A stretch of DNA of 64,000 bases from Pseudomonas sp. MWU16-30317 (GCF_020515695.1 NZ_JAIWJA010000007.1:124001-188000); one strand, 5' to 3'. Positions 24,002 to 33,039 are shown, counted from the stretch's first letter. Translations and numbers: made by a program. The notes: generated by a model not told the origin, from the letters alone.

Positions 24002-24682
24002 TCAGAAGGGCCAATACGGGCTAAGGAAGAAGCGATCCAGCCATCCAGTCTGGCTCGCGTCGGCAAAGGAGCCGGTTCCCGAGTACGTGATCCGCGCATC
24101 GGCTACCCGATTCGACGACACTGTATTGTCGGTTGCTATGTCATCTGCACGGATCATGCCAGCGATCCGCACGAGTTCTTCACCGGTGTTCAGCGTCATC
24201 CATTTCTCGCCGCGCACGGCCAGGATGCCGTTGGGCAAGACGTCGGCAACGGTCACCGTGACCGACCCGGTCAGGCTGTTGCCCTGCGCTGCCTGGCTGT
24301 TGCCGTTGGTGGCGCGGTCGCCGCTGTAGCCGGCATTGAGGTTGGCGTCGCCCGAATGCACACCGCTGCCGAACAGCGAAGTGATGCCCATGGTGGTGGC
24401 GCTGGTCTTGGCGATCTTGGAGTTCGCCGTTTTACTGGCGGCGGTCTTTTCGTTCAGGGTGATGGTGATGATGTCACCGATCCGGAACGCCTTGCGGTCG
24501 CCGTACATGTTCTGCTCGAACCCGGCCTGGTAGATCGAGCCGTTGTTGGCCGCTGCCGGCAATGGTGTGCGTGGCAACACCGGGGCGTAGTACGGGTCGT
24601 TTGGCTTGGGCTGAGGGCCCATGCAGCCAGCGAGCAAAGTGATTCCACTCAAGGCGATGACGGTAACGAACAAACGACTCAT
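24002..24682 (-). CDS. flgH: FlgH, flagellar L-ring lipoprotein
   Basis: This 226-residue outer-membrane lipoprotein has a lipobox near residue 20 (SGITLLAGC). It forms the L ring. Typical segments are [19 protein letters not shown] and the C-terminal [25 protein letters not shown] chose the ATG at 24682, preceded by GAGGT at about 8 nt; an in-frame GTG at 24697 is less likely. Confidence 0.95.
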   Translation of the reverse strand: MSRLFVTVIALSGITLLAGCMGPQPKPNDPYYAPVLPRTPLPAAANNGSIYQAGFEQNMYGDRKAFRIGDIITITLNEKTAASKTANSKIAKTSATTMGITSLFGSGVHSGDANLNAGYSGDRATNGNSQAAQGNSLTGSVTVTVADVLPNGILAVRGEKWMTLNTGEELVRIAGMIRADDIATDNTVSSNRVADARITYSGTGSFADASQTGWLDRFFLSPYWPF

Positions 24683-24758
24683 GACTTTCGACCTCACGGT
24701 GTAACAGGCGCCTGGGCGCCAACAGACGGACAGTGGTTTGAACAGATTGACTAACGCC

Positions 24759-25544
24759 TTACAGGTTCTGCGTGACGTACTGCAGCATGGAGTCGGCGGT
24801 GGAGATCACTTTGGAGTTCATCTCGTAGGCACGTTGGGTGGTGATCATGTTCACCAGTTCTTCCACGGTGCTGACGTTGGAGTTTTCCAGGGTGTTCTGC
24901 AGCGTCGTGCCCAGGCCATTGAGGCCAGGCGTACCGGCTTGCGGTGCACCACTGGAAGCGGTTTCCAGGTACAAGTTGCTCCCCATGGACTGCAAGCCGC
25001 CCGGGTTGACGAAGTCGGCGATCTGCAGGTTGCCGATCACCTGAGCGGCGGCGCTGCCAGGCACGGTGATCGACACGGTGCCGTCGGTGCCGACGGTGAA
25101 GGTCTGGGCGTTGCTCGGCACGACGATGGCAGGGTTCAACGCCATGCCGCTGGAAGTGACGATCTGGCCAGTGGAATCCAGGTGGAATGTACCGTCGCGG
25201 GTGTAGGCGATGGTGCCGTCCGGCTGGGTGATCTGGAAGAAACCGTGACCGTTGACGGCCAGGTCCAGCGGCTGATCGGTGGTCTGCAGGGAACCTGCGG
25301 TAAAGTTCTTCTGGGTGCCGACGATGCGCACACCGGTACCGACCTGCAGGCCCGATGGCAGCTCGGTGTCTGCGGTGGACTGAGCGCCTGGCTGGCGTTT
25401 GATCTGGTACAGCAGATCCTGGAATTCGGCGCGATCACGTTTGAAGCCCGTGGTCGATACGTTGGCCAGGTTGTTGGAAATGGTAGTGAGGTTCAAGTCC
25501 TGGGCTTGAAGGCCGGTCTTGCTGACCCAAAGTGCTGGAAGCAT
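24759..25544 (-). CDS. flgG: FlgG, distal rod protein
   Basis: This 261-residue rod protein carries the axial-family N-terminal motif [31 protein letters not shown] and the C-terminal motif [21 protein letters not shown]. It is exported by the flagellar type III apparatus and forms the distal rod. Its length equals that of the enterobacterial protein. It lies 51 bp downstream of flgF. Confidence 0.96.
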   Translation of the reverse strand: MLPALWVSKTGLQAQDLNLTTISNNLANVSTTGFKRDRAEFQDLLYQIKRQPGAQSTADTELPSGLQVGTGVRIVGTQKNFTAGSLQTTDQPLDLAVNGHGFFQITQPDGTIAYTRDGTFHLDSTGQIVTSSGMALNPAIVVPSNAQTFTVGTDGTVSITVPGSAAAQVIGNLQIADFVNPGGLQSMGSNLYLETASSGAPQAGTPGLNGLGTTLQNTLENSNVSTVEELVNMITTQRAYEMNSKVISTADSMLQYVTQNL

Positions 25545-25595
25545 GGTATTCGTCTCCTCGGGCGCCGGTTCGTCGGCGCGGGTTACAGATAATTC

Positions 25596-26342
25596 TTAAG
25601 ATTGCAAAACGCGGGCCATGGCCTGGTCATCTTCCTTGGCCGTGGACATCATTTTGATGTGCATTTCAAATTGCTTCGAAAGCTCCAGCACCGACGTCAT
25701 CTCTTCCACGGCGTTGACGTTGCTCGCCTCCAGAAAGCCGGACGTCACTTGCACGTCGGCATTCACCGGGGCAGCCTTGCCGTCAGCGGTATGGATCAGG
25801 CCGTCGACACCCTTGGTCATGTTCTTGAGGTCGGGTTTGACCAGCTTGATGCGGTCGACCTGCGCCAAGGCCTGAGGCGACTGCCCCATGCCGCGGACGC
25901 TGATGGTGCCGTCGCTGCCAATCTCGATCTTCTCGTCCGGCGGCACTGCAATCGGCCCGCCGTTGCCCATGACCGGCAAGCCGCTGCCGGTGCGCAACAC
26001 GCCCAGGGCATCGATGTTGAGGCTCGCCGAGCGGGTATAGGCTTCTTTGCCATCCGGGGTCTGCACCGCGATCCAGCCATCCCCGCCACTGCCGCTGACG
26101 GCAATGTCGAGGTCACGGCCTGTTTCGATCATGGCGCCGGGCTGAAAATCGGTCGCCGGGCGCTCGGTCATGGCATAGGCGCGCGAGGGAAAGGTGTCGC
26201 CGAATACCGGCATCGAACGCGCCTGCTCCAGATCGCGCTGGAAGCCATTGGTGGAAACGTTGGCCAGGTTGTTGGCGTGCACCTTCTGCGCGAGCGCGTT
26301 CTGGCTGGCGCCGGTCATGGCTACATAAAGTAATTTGTCCAC
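25596..26342 (-). CDS. flgF: FlgF, proximal rod protein
   Basis: This 248-residue rod protein begins MDKLLYVAMTGASQNALAQ and has the axial motif [14 protein letters not shown]; the C-terminus has VNAVEEMTSVLELSKQFEMHIKMM. It is the first gene of flgFGHIJKL and is preceded by a sigma-54 promoter at 26397-26412. Confidence 0.95.
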   Translation of the reverse strand: MDKLLYVAMTGASQNALAQKVHANNLANVSTNGFQRDLEQARSMPVFGDTFPSRAYAMTERPATDFQPGAMIETGRDLDIAVSGSGGDGWIAVQTPDGKEAYTRSASLNIDALGVLRTGSGLPVMGNGGPIAVPPDEKIEIGSDGTISVRGMGQSPQALAQVDRIKLVKPDLKNMTKGVDGLIHTADGKAAPVNADVQVTSGFLEASNVNAVEEMTSVLELSKQFEMHIKMMSTAKEDDQAMARVLQS

Positions 26343-26396
26343 ACTGTATCTCCGGTGACGGGCGACTGCCGGTTAGCGAATCGATAACAGTGCTAG

Positions 26397-26412
26397 AGCA
26401 ATTAGTGGGCCA
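26397..26412 (-). promoter_or_regulatory. Sigma-54 promoter of flgF operon
   Basis: On the minus strand TGGCCC-ACTAA-TTGCT matches the -24/-12 consensus, with the GG and GC dinucleotides in correct spacing. The expected transcript start is near 26386, giving a leader of about 44 nt to the flgF ATG. Sigma-54 plus FleQ/FleR control of this operon is known in Pseudomonas. The 281-bp flgE-flgF gap holds only this promoter and the flgE hairpin. Confidence 0.8.
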
Positions 26413-26575
26413 ACTTTGAAAAGACCGCTACAAGCCTTGATTTAGAAGGATTGCGCATTGGAGCGAGGGAATGGTGAGCTGTATCAAGACGGAAATACGG
26501 CGCCCTGTTGCCAGGAGCGGCAAACTACCGCCGTCGGTTTTTTTGACGCGTTATACGAGGCAGTGCAAATCCCAT

Positions 26576-26603
26576 TGCGGGAGCGACCGGGGTCGCTCCC
26601 GCA
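26576..26603 (-). terminator. Terminator-like hairpin after flgE
   Basis: A perfect 13-bp stem (left arm 26576-26588, right arm 26591-26603, tgcgggagcgacc and its complement) begins about 20 bp beyond the flgE stop. It marks the end of the flgBCDE transcript. The core resembles the GCGGGAGCGA-type repeats scattered in pseudomonads. Confidence 0.6.
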
Positions 26604-26623
26604 GGGTTTTCAGAGCGGGTCGA

Positions 26624-27952
26624 TTACACCGACTGGATCAGCGTCTGCATGATGGTGCTTTGAGTCGAGATAGTCTTGGCGTTCGCCTGATAGTTGCTTT
26701 GTTCCTTGATCAGGTTGACCAGTTCCGAGGTCAGGTCGACGTTGGAGTCTTCCAGCGCGTTGGACTGGATGCTGCCCAAGGTCCCGGTTTCCGGTGTACC
26801 GATGACCGGCACACCCGACGCGTACGACTCTTTCCACTTGGTGCCGCCGATCGGCGTCAGGCCCTGGACGTTGGCGAAGTTGGCGATTGCCACCTGGCCG
26901 ATGGTCTTGCTCTGGCCGTTGGTGAAGGTGGCGAACAGCGACCCGGAGGAGTCCACGCTCAGGCTCGACAGCTCGCCGGTGGCGTAGCCGTCTTGCGTCT
27001 TGGCGGTAACGGCCGACGTCGCGTTGTACTGGGTGACGGAGGTCATGTCCAGGGTGATAGCCGCTGACGCGGTCGAACCGTTGCTGACCCAAGTGCCGGC
27101 GGCATTCTGCGTGGCAGGGCTCCAGTTAGCCAGGCTGAACACACCGTTGACCACGCTCAGGCCAGCCGCGGCAGGCGAAACCGGCGTGGTGATGTTGGCG
27201 GTATCCAACGCACCCGAGGACGTGAAGCTGATCGGGTTGACCAACGGATCGGTACCGGTGGTGGTATTGGTCGGGTCGGTCGGGTTGCGACCATCGACCG
27301 TGGTGTACATGGTCCAGTTGTTGCTGGAATCCTTGGCGAAATACTGGTTCAGCTGGTGCGAGTTGCCCTGGCTGTCGAAGATTTCGGTGTTGTAGGTAAA
27401 GTTGTAGCTGTTGACGTTAGTGGCGTCGAACGGGGTCACGGTCGGCGTCGTCGCGCTGGAATTGAGGTTCAGCGTCTCGGACATGGTCGACGTCGGCTTG
27501 GGGCTGAGGTTCGAGGTGTCAATCTTCAGATTGCTGAGCACACCCGTCTGCAGGGTGCCGTTGGCATCCACCGAGTAGCCTTGCAGGTTGGCGCCCGAGC
27601 TGTCGACGATGTAGCCCGACTTGTCGCTGGAGAACGCACCGGCACGGGTGTAGACCTTGGTGCCGTTGTCGCTCATGGTAAAGAAGCCGTCACCGTTGAT
27701 GGCCAGGTCGAGGCTCTGGTCGGTGGTGCTGATGTTGCCCTGGTTGAACAACTGCGCTACTGACTGGGTCTGCACGCCGCTGCCGACGGTGGTGCTACCT
27801 GCCGTGGCCTTGATCGAGGCCGCATACTGGTCGGCGAATTCCGTGCGCGACGCCTTGAAGCCAGTGGTGGCGACGTTGGCGATGTTGTTGCCTGTTACAT
27901 CCAGCGCTTTGTTGGCTGCCGCCAGACCGCTGAGACCGATATTGAAAGACAT
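26624..27952 (-). CDS. flgE: FlgE, flagellar hook protein
   Basis: This 442-residue hook subunit begins MSFNIGLSGLAAANKALDVTGNNIANVATTGFKASR and ends with the axial-family motif VDLTSELVNLIKEQSNYQANAKTISTQSTIMQTLIQ. The Ser/Thr-rich middle forms the exposed domains. It lies 30 bp downstream of flgD and is last in flgBCDE. Confidence 0.96.
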   Translation of the reverse strand: MSFNIGLSGLAAANKALDVTGNNIANVATTGFKASRTEFADQYAASIKATAGSTTVGSGVQTQSVAQLFNQGNISTTDQSLDLAINGDGFFTMSDNGTKVYTRAGAFSSDKSGYIVDSSGANLQGYSVDANGTLQTGVLSNLKIDTSNLSPKPTSTMSETLNLNSSATTPTVTPFDATNVNSYNFTYNTEIFDSQGNSHQLNQYFAKDSSNNWTMYTTVDGRNPTDPTNTTTGTDPLVNPISFTSSGALDTANITTPVSPAAAGLSVVNGVFSLANWSPATQNAAGTWVSNGSTASAAITLDMTSVTQYNATSAVTAKTQDGYATGELSSLSVDSSGSLFATFTNGQSKTIGQVAIANFANVQGLTPIGGTKWKESYASGVPVIGTPETGTLGSIQSNALEDSNVDLTSELVNLIKEQSNYQANAKTISTQSTIMQTLIQSV

Positions 27953-27982
27953 GCTGCTACTCCTGCGGCGGTGAGCCGGCCG

Positions 27983-28684
27983 TTAATTGGCGATCGTCTG
28001 GACTTTCGAGAGGGCCACGCTGCTGCCCCCAGCGAGATTAAGGGTCATTTCACCACCACTGGTGGTTGCCATGGTCACACTGCTGACCGTGGCAGGCAGG
28101 TACGTCGTTGCAGCCGTAGCGACACCATCGAGGGTCGTCGTGGCCTTGAAGCTGTAGTTACCGGCAGGCTCGGCAACACCCGAGGAGTTGAGGCCATCCC
28201 AAGTAAAGGCGGAGTTGCCGGTGGACTGGACACCCAGATCGATGGTATCGACCAGGCTGCCGGTGCTGTCGTACACACCCACGGTCGTCGCGGTGCTGGC
28301 ACCGGTGACGGCCACCGTACCGGTGATGCCCTTGGTGGGATCGAGCACGGCCGTGTCGCTTGCCACGACCACCGAGCGACCGACCAGCGAGGAGGCTTGC
28401 AGCGCCTGCGACGACTGGTAGGTGGTGGCCAGGCTGTCAACCGTGGTGTTGAGGTTCTGCATGCTTTCGAGGCTGCTGAACTGGGCCATCTGCGAAACGA
28501 ACTGAGTGTTGTCCGTAGGGCTGAGCGGGTCCTGATTCTTGAGCTGGGTGACCAGCAATTGCAGGAACGCATCTTTGCCCAACGCGCTGCCGGCGGTGCC
28601 GGTAGACGAGTCGGTGGTGCTGGTAGTCGCTTGGTACTGGGCCAGTGCGGCGGCGCCAGTTGCCGTGGTTGAAGTCGTCGTCAT
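27983..28684 (-). CDS. flgD: FlgD, hook cap / hook assembly protein
   Basis: This 233-residue hook-capping protein carries the family motif LGKDAFLQLLVTQLKNQDPLSP, then FVSQMAQFSSLESMQNLN. The FlgD Ig-like and Tudor-like domains occupy the C-terminal half. It directs hook polymerisation and is exported before FlgE. It lies 15 bp after flgC. Confidence 0.95.
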   Translation of the reverse strand: MTTTSTTATGAAALAQYQATTSTTDSSTGTAGSALGKDAFLQLLVTQLKNQDPLSPTDNTQFVSQMAQFSSLESMQNLNTTVDSLATTYQSSQALQASSLVGRSVVVASDTAVLDPTKGITGTVAVTGASTATTVGVYDSTGSLVDTIDLGVQSTGNSAFTWDGLNSSGVAEPAGNYSFKATTTLDGVATAATTYLPATVSSVTMATTSGGEMTLNLAGGSSVALSKVQTIAN

Positions 28685-28699
28685 GCTTTTGCGCCCCTA

Positions 28700-29146
28700 T
28701 CACTGACCGAGGGTCAGGACCTTCTGCATCATGGTTTTCGCGGTGTTCATAATGTCCGCATTGGTCTGGAAGGAGCGGCTGGCGGAAATCATGTCCGCCA
28801 TCTCTTCAACCACGTTCACGTTCGGGTAATACACATAGCCATCCTTGTTGGCGGCCGGCGAGCTGGGCTCGTAGCGCGCTTCCAGGTTGCTCTGATCTTC
28901 GACCACACCCGATACCTGCACACCGGCGCCCGACGAGTCGGAGTCGGAGAACAGCGAACCGCTGTCGCCGTTGCCCTGAGCGTTCTGGAACATGGTGGCG
29001 AATACGGGGTGGCGCGCACGGTAGGTCTTGTCGATGCTCGACGAGACGGTCTCGGCGTTGGCGATGTTACTGGCGACGGTATTCAGGCGAGTGGTCTGAG
29101 CACTCATGCCAGTACCGGCAATGTTGAAAACGCTGGCTAGAGACAT
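28700..29146 (-). CDS. flgC: FlgC, proximal rod protein
   Basis: This 148-residue rod protein has N-terminal SLASVFNIAGTGMSAQTTRLNTVASNIANAET and C-terminal NVVEEMADMISASRSFQTNADIMNTAK. It is 3 bp from flgB, so the two are probably co-translated. Its length is typical. Confidence 0.96.
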   Translation of the reverse strand: MSLASVFNIAGTGMSAQTTRLNTVASNIANAETVSSSIDKTYRARHPVFATMFQNAQGNGDSGSLFSDSDSSGAGVQVSGVVEDQSNLEARYEPSSPAANKDGYVYYPNVNVVEEMADMISASRSFQTNADIMNTAKTMMQKVLTLGQ

Positions 29147-29149
29147 GGC

Positions 29150-29560
29150 TTAATCCCCGCGCAGGGCCGAGATCAGCCCTTTGAATTTACTGTTTAACAA
29201 AGTGAAGCTGGCCTGAAAGTCCACCGAGTTCTGCGCGTAGTTCGATTGCTCGATCTGCGAGTCGACGGTGTTCTGGTCCAGCGACGGTTGAGTCGAAATG
29301 CGGTACATCAGCGCCGGATCGCCACCACTGTTGACGCCGGAAGCGTCGATATGACGGGCGTCGGTGGTTTCCAGGCTGAAGGCGCCATTGCTGGTGGTAT
29401 CGCTCTGCTGCTTGAGGACAGCGGCGAAGTCCAGATCCCGAGCCTTGTAGTTCGGGGTATCGGCGTTGGCGATGTTGTTGGCCAGGACCTCGGCGCGCTG
29501 GGCCCTGAACTTCAATGCCTGTTCGCTGATGCCGAGCGCTTTGTCGAAACTGATGCTCAT
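29150..29560 (-). CDS. flgB: FlgB, proximal rod protein
   Basis: This 136-residue rod protein begins MSISFDKALGISEQALKFRAQRAEVLANNIANADTPNYKARD. The ATG at 29560 is preceded by GAAGGG about 9 nt upstream and fits the family start; the open frame extends further upstream to 29695 but has no support there. It is the first gene of flgBCDE, 35 nt after the predicted transcript start of a sigma-54 promoter. Confidence 0.95.
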   Translation of the reverse strand: MSISFDKALGISEQALKFRAQRAEVLANNIANADTPNYKARDLDFAAVLKQQSDTTSNGAFSLETTDARHIDASGVNSGGDPALMYRISTQPSLDQNTVDSQIEQSNYAQNSVDFQASFTLLNSKFKGLISALRGD

Positions 29561-29605
29561 GTCTGAAACCCTTCGCGGCAGAGCTGATTCTCTTGTCAGA
29601 GATAT

Positions 29606-29621
29606 AGCAATGCCTGTGCCA
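29606..29621 (-). promoter_or_regulatory. Sigma-54 promoter of flgBCDE
   Basis: The minus strand reads TGGCAC-AGGCA-TTGCT, a perfect match to the -24/-12 consensus. The predicted start is near 29595, 35 nt before the flgB ATG. This is the strongest promoter signal in the window. Confidence 0.9.
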
Positions 29622-29791
29622 ACTTTCATAAAGTCTGGAAAGGCTTGGTTTAGAGGGGTTAGAGCAGATCGCCAGTACGGCAATGAGGGCGGCAATGCCA
29701 GAAAAGCGGCAATCCGATTCCGCCACGTGGCGGCAAAGCGGCAATGCCCGCGTCAGTTTTGACGCCATTTTTACTGCTACCTGAAAACATT

Positions 29792-29867
29792 TGTGGGAGC
29801 CCGATTGCGCGTCAGGCGGCGAAGCCTCTAACAGCTTCGCCGCCTGACGCGCAATCGGGCTCCCACA
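29792..29867. repeat. 34-bp perfect inverted repeat between cheR and flgB
   Basis: The arms 29792-29825 and 29834-29867 are perfect reverse complements (34 bp) around an 8-nt loop (ctctaaca). The outer ends are the familiar tgtgggagc / gctcccaca of pseudomonad intergenic hairpins. It begins 19 bp after the cheR stop codon and is a plausible cheR terminator. The rest of the 29561-29885 gap holds the flgB promoter and short GGCAAT-rich repeats around 29690-29745 (gcggcaatg-like units). Confidence 0.8.
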
Positions 29868-29885
29868 GGGGGTTGATGCGGTGGG

Positions 29886-30713
29886 TCATTTCGCCTGGTA
29901 GATGATCCCGGGACTGCACTGGACCATCTGGTAATGATCCGGCAAGCCATTGAGCGCCTCGCTGGCCCCCAGGAACAGATAGCCGCCCGGCTTGAGAGTG
30001 CCATGGATGCGCATGAGGATGTCCTTTTTCACCTGCGCAGAAAAATAGATCAGCACGTTGCGGCAAAAGACGATATCGAACTTGCCCAGGCTGGCATAAC
30101 TGTCCAGCAGGTTGAACGAGCGAAACTCCACGCGACTGCGAATCGGCGCCTTGATCGCGTAGCGACCACCGCCCTTGGGATCGAAGTAGCGCTGCAGACG
30201 ATCCGGCGACAAGCCGCGCCCCAGTGCCAGGCTGTCGTACTCACCGCTCTTGCAGTTGGTGAGCATCGTGCCCGACAGATCGGTGGCGACGATCTGCGCG
30301 CCCATTTTCAACTGGCCTGGATTGCTGCGCTCGAATTCATCGAAAGTCATCGACAGCGAATAGGGTTCCTGCCCCGACGAACACGCCGCCGACCAGACCC
30401 GCAAGCGTGCCCCCGGCGCAGCCTTGATGGCCTCCGGAATCACCTTGTTCTTCATCACTTCAAAAGGATAGGTATCGCGAAACCACAGGGTTTCGTTGGT
30501 GGTCATGGCATCCACCACCAACTCGCGCAGACCGCTGCGTGGCTGCGCAGTGATGCGCTGCACCAACTCGGTCAGCGTCTTGATGCCCTGCTGTTCCATG
30601 AGCTTGTTGAGACGGCTGGAGACCAGATACTGCTTGTTGTCACCCAACAGAATGCCACAGGCTTTCTCCAGGAATACTCGGAACTGATCAAAATCCGCAT
30701 TAGCCGTCGACAC
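29886..30713 (-). CDS. cheR: CheR, chemotaxis protein methyltransferase
   Basis: This 275-residue protein has the N-terminal CheR helical domain (about 5-70), then the SAM-binding methyltransferase domain with RVWSAACSSGQEPYSL and NVLIYFSAQVKKDIL. It methylates glutamates of chemoreceptors with S-adenosylmethionine, setting adaptation. In pseudomonads this copy lies with cheV at flagellar cluster I rather than in the main che operon. It is 63 bp after cheV. Confidence 0.94.
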   Translation of the reverse strand: MSTANADFDQFRVFLEKACGILLGDNKQYLVSSRLNKLMEQQGIKTLTELVQRITAQPRSGLRELVVDAMTTNETLWFRDTYPFEVMKNKVIPEAIKAAPGARLRVWSAACSSGQEPYSLSMTFDEFERSNPGQLKMGAQIVATDLSGTMLTNCKSGEYDSLALGRGLSPDRLQRYFDPKGGGRYAIKAPIRSRVEFRSFNLLDSYASLGKFDIVFCRNVLIYFSAQVKKDILMRIHGTLKPGGYLFLGASEALNGLPDHYQMVQCSPGIIYQAK

Positions 30714-30740
30714 AAGTACCGCCTCTTTAAATCGTTTATT

Positions 30741-30763
30741 CGGCCGGGGCGAACCCCGGGCCG
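30741..30763 (-). terminator. GC-rich hairpin between cheV and cheR
   Basis: An inverted repeat (cggccgggg ... cccc(g)ggccg) with one bulged base sits in the 63-bp gap between the two chemotaxis genes. No T-tract is present. It may attenuate read-through or protect the mRNA. Confidence 0.35.
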
Positions 30764-30776
30764 TTATTCGTGGACA

Positions 30777-31703
30777 TTATTCGTGAAGCTTGATGCGTTC
30801 CACGACTCGGGATGCCAGATCGTCAGGCCGGAACTTGGCCAGGAAATCGTCGGCACCGACCTTCTTGACCATAGCCTGATTAAACACACCCGACAGGGAA
30901 GTATGCAGGACGATGTGCAGTTTCTGCATGCGCGAATCCGCGCGGACTTCGGCTGTGAGGGTGTAGCCGTCCATTTCCGGCATTTCGATGTCGGAAATCA
31001 TCATCAGGAACTCTTCTTCAGGCTTCTTGCCCTCGTCCACCAGCTTGCGCAAGTAGTCGAGCGCCTGCCGACCGTCGTTCAGAGCGACCACCTCCACGCC
31101 CACCGTCTGCAGGCAACGAGTGACCTGCTTGCGCGCCACCGACGAATCGTCGACCGTCAGCACGCGCAGCGTAGTGGCCTTGACCTGGGTCGCGGCATCC
31201 ACCACGCCGACGGAAATCGACTCGGACATCGGCGCCACCTCGGCGAGGATCTTCTCCACGTCGATGATTTCCACCAGCTTGTTGTCGACCCGCGTCACGG
31301 CCGTCAGGTAATGGTCGCGACCGGTACCCTTGGGTGGCGGATGGATCTCTTCCCAGTTCATGTTGACGATGCGTTCGACCGAGTGCACCAGGAACCCCTG
31401 AATCTTCAGGTTGTACTCGGTGATGATCACGAACGGATTGGCCACGCCTTCCAGACTCTTGCCGCCCGTGGCCAAGGCCAGGTCGAGAATCGGGATGGTC
31501 GCACCGCGAATATTGGCGACCCCGCGCACCACTGGATTGGACCTCGGCATCAAGGTGAGCTTGGGGCATTGCAGCACCTCGCGCACCTTGAAGACGTTGA
31601 TCCCGTAAAGCTGGTCACCGTTGAGCCGGAACAACAGCAGCTCGAGACGATTCTGCCCTACCAGTTGGGTGCGCTGGTTCACTGAATCCATTACACCAGC
31701 CAT
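30777..31703 (-). CDS. cheV: CheV, CheW-receiver coupling protein
   Basis: This 308-residue protein has an N-terminal CheW-like domain (about 15-160: LELLLFRLNGDQLYGINVFKVREVL) and a C-terminal receiver domain (about 178-305). The receiver begins LTVDDSSVARKQ and has its phospho-acceptor Asp in MISDIEMPEMDGYTL, near 238. It couples receptors to CheA and is thought to take part in adaptation by phosphorylation. The ATG at 31703 is preceded by AAGGAG at 8 nt. It diverges from flgA across a 62-bp gap. Confidence 0.93.
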   Translation of the reverse strand: MAGVMDSVNQRTQLVGQNRLELLLFRLNGDQLYGINVFKVREVLQCPKLTLMPRSNPVVRGVANIRGATIPILDLALATGGKSLEGVANPFVIITEYNLKIQGFLVHSVERIVNMNWEEIHPPPKGTGRDHYLTAVTRVDNKLVEIIDVEKILAEVAPMSESISVGVVDAATQVKATTLRVLTVDDSSVARKQVTRCLQTVGVEVVALNDGRQALDYLRKLVDEGKKPEEEFLMMISDIEMPEMDGYTLTAEVRADSRMQKLHIVLHTSLSGVFNQAMVKKVGADDFLAKFRPDDLASRVVERIKLHE

Positions 31704-31738
31704 TGTTCAGACTCCTTCACGCTCGTTCGACACGAAGT

Positions 31739-31754
31739 CGGCACGCGCCTTGCT
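31739..31754 (+). promoter_or_regulatory. Sigma-54 promoter before flgA
   Basis: CGGCAC-GCGCC-TTGCT has the conserved GG and GC in correct -24/-12 spacing. The predicted start is near 31765, one base before the ATG at 31766. So either the flgA message is leaderless or translation starts at the ATG at 31796. Confidence 0.7.
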
Positions 31755-31765
31755 ATTAACCTTAC

Positions 31766-32515
31766 ATGAATGCCATTACGACATATTCCCGACGCATGAT
31801 ACGCAGCTTGCCAGTGATCCTGGCAGCGACTTGTTCACTCGCACTTTGCAACGTCAATGCCGAAGAATTTACGTCACCTGAAGAGCTTATCGGTGCAACA
31901 CAAGGTTTTCTTGAGTTCACGGTAGAAGATTATCTGGCCACGGCACAAACCGAAGGTCGTTATGAGGTGACGGTCAACGATATCGACCCCCGGCTACGGA
32001 TGCCCAAGTGCGCCGAACAATTGACGGCAACCATGGCCAGCCCAGGCGCGCCACTGGGTCGCGTCAGTGTGCGGGTACGCTGCGACACCGCTACGCCCTG
32101 GACGGTTTTCGTGCCGGCACAGGTGAAATTGTTCAGGGATGTGGTGATGACCACCCGTCCCCTGACGCGCGATACGGTACTGGGCGCTCCGGACCTTGTC
32201 ATGCGTGAACGCGATGTCGGCCTGCTGACTCAAGGCTATCTGACAGCGCTGGATCAGGCGGTAGGCTACAAGTTGACCCGACAGACGGTAGCCGACCAGG
32301 TGTTATCGGCGGTAATGATCGAACAGCCGGAGGTGGTGAACAAAGGTGACCATGTGGTGATCATCGCCAGAACCGGTGCCTTGGCGGTGCGCATGCCCGG
32401 CGAGGCGCTGGCCAAGGGTGCCATGAGCCAGCAGATCCCGGTGCGCAACTTGAACTCGCAACGGGTCATCAAGGCCAGGATCACCGGCCCGGGCGAGGTT
32501 GAAGTCTCGATGTAG
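31766..32515 (+). CDS. flgA: FlgA, P-ring assembly chaperone
   Basis: This 249-residue periplasmic protein has a signal peptide (about residues 10-33: MIRSLPVILAATCSLALCNVNA then EEF) and a C-terminal SAF/ChapFlgA domain (about 125-245: VVMTTRPLTRDTVLGAPDLVM, KGDHVVIIARTG). It helps FlgI assemble the P ring. The first ATG is at 31766. A second in-frame ATG at 31796 gives a cleaner signal peptide and a 30-nt leader from the predicted sigma-54 start; neither ATG has a strong Shine-Dalgarno. Confidence 0.93.
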   Translation: MNAITTYSRRMIRSLPVILAATCSLALCNVNAEEFTSPEELIGATQGFLEFTVEDYLATAQTEGRYEVTVNDIDPRLRMPKCAEQLTATMASPGAPLGRVSVRVRCDTATPWTVFVPAQVKLFRDVVMTTRPLTRDTVLGAPDLVMRERDVGLLTQGYLTALDQAVGYKLTRQTVADQVLSAVMIEQPEVVNKGDHVVIIARTGALAVRMPGEALAKGAMSQQIPVRNLNSQRVIKARITGPGEVEVSM

Positions 32516-32613
32516 ACGCTGGCGGTACGGAGCAGCTTTTCTTACACTGTGTGTCCTACACCGTGGAGAACAGACTCCGCAGCGGGCCTTGTGCTTTTTT
32601 TCAGTATTTACCC

Positions 32614-32640
32614 TAAAGTTATTCGTACAGGGGTCGAAAA
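32614..32640 (+). promoter_or_regulatory. Sigma-28 (FliA) promoter before flgM
   Basis: TAAAGTTA, 11 nt, then GTCGAAAA (32633-32640) matches the FliA consensus TAAAGTTT-N11-GCCGATAA at 7/8 and 6/8 positions. It lies 36 nt before the flgM start. Sigma-28 control of its own anti-sigma factor is the expected feedback. Confidence 0.72.
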
Positions 32641-32676
32641 CAAGGCAAGCGCCCACATACCAACGAGGTTTACCCC

Positions 32677-32982
32677 ATGGCGATCGACCTGAGCCGACTG
32701 AACGGCAACTCACCGGTGCAAAGCACGACACGCACCAGTGGCACCAAGGAAACCACCGCAGTTGACGCAACGACTGCAGTGAGCAAGACCACTGCGACGA
32801 GCGGCGAAGCTGTTCATCTCAGTGACGAGGCTCAAAAATTGCAACAGATCAGCGATAGCCTGCGCGATCAACCCACTGTCAACAGTGCCCGCGTAGCGGA
32901 GCTGAAGTCAGCCATTGCCGACGGCAGCTACCAGGTCGACAGCAAGCGCGTAGCCAGCAAACTGCTGAATTTCGAAGCTTAA
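32677..32982 (+). CDS. flgM: FlgM, anti-sigma-28 factor
   Basis: This 101-residue protein begins MAIDLSRLNG, has a Thr/Ser-rich disordered N-terminal half, and a C-terminal FliA-binding region (about 44-100: VHLSDEAQKLQQISDSL, VAELKSAIADGSYQVDSKRVASKLL). It holds FliA inactive until exported through the finished hook. The start is preceded by GAGG at 8 nt. Confidence 0.95.
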   Translation: MAIDLSRLNGNSPVQSTTRTSGTKETTAVDATTAVSKTTATSGEAVHLSDEAQKLQQISDSLRDQPTVNSARVAELKSAIADGSYQVDSKRVASKLLNFEA

Positions 32983-33039
32983 GGCCAGGCCGACCGACCT
33001 CGCCAGGCTTCAGGACGTTATCTCACTCCAGAGCCAGCC

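Noticed and set aside
31885-31910. Sigma-28-like TTATCGGT on the minus strand before cheV
   Set aside because: Lies inside flgA, and the -35 position lacks TTTA/TAAA at the right spacing.
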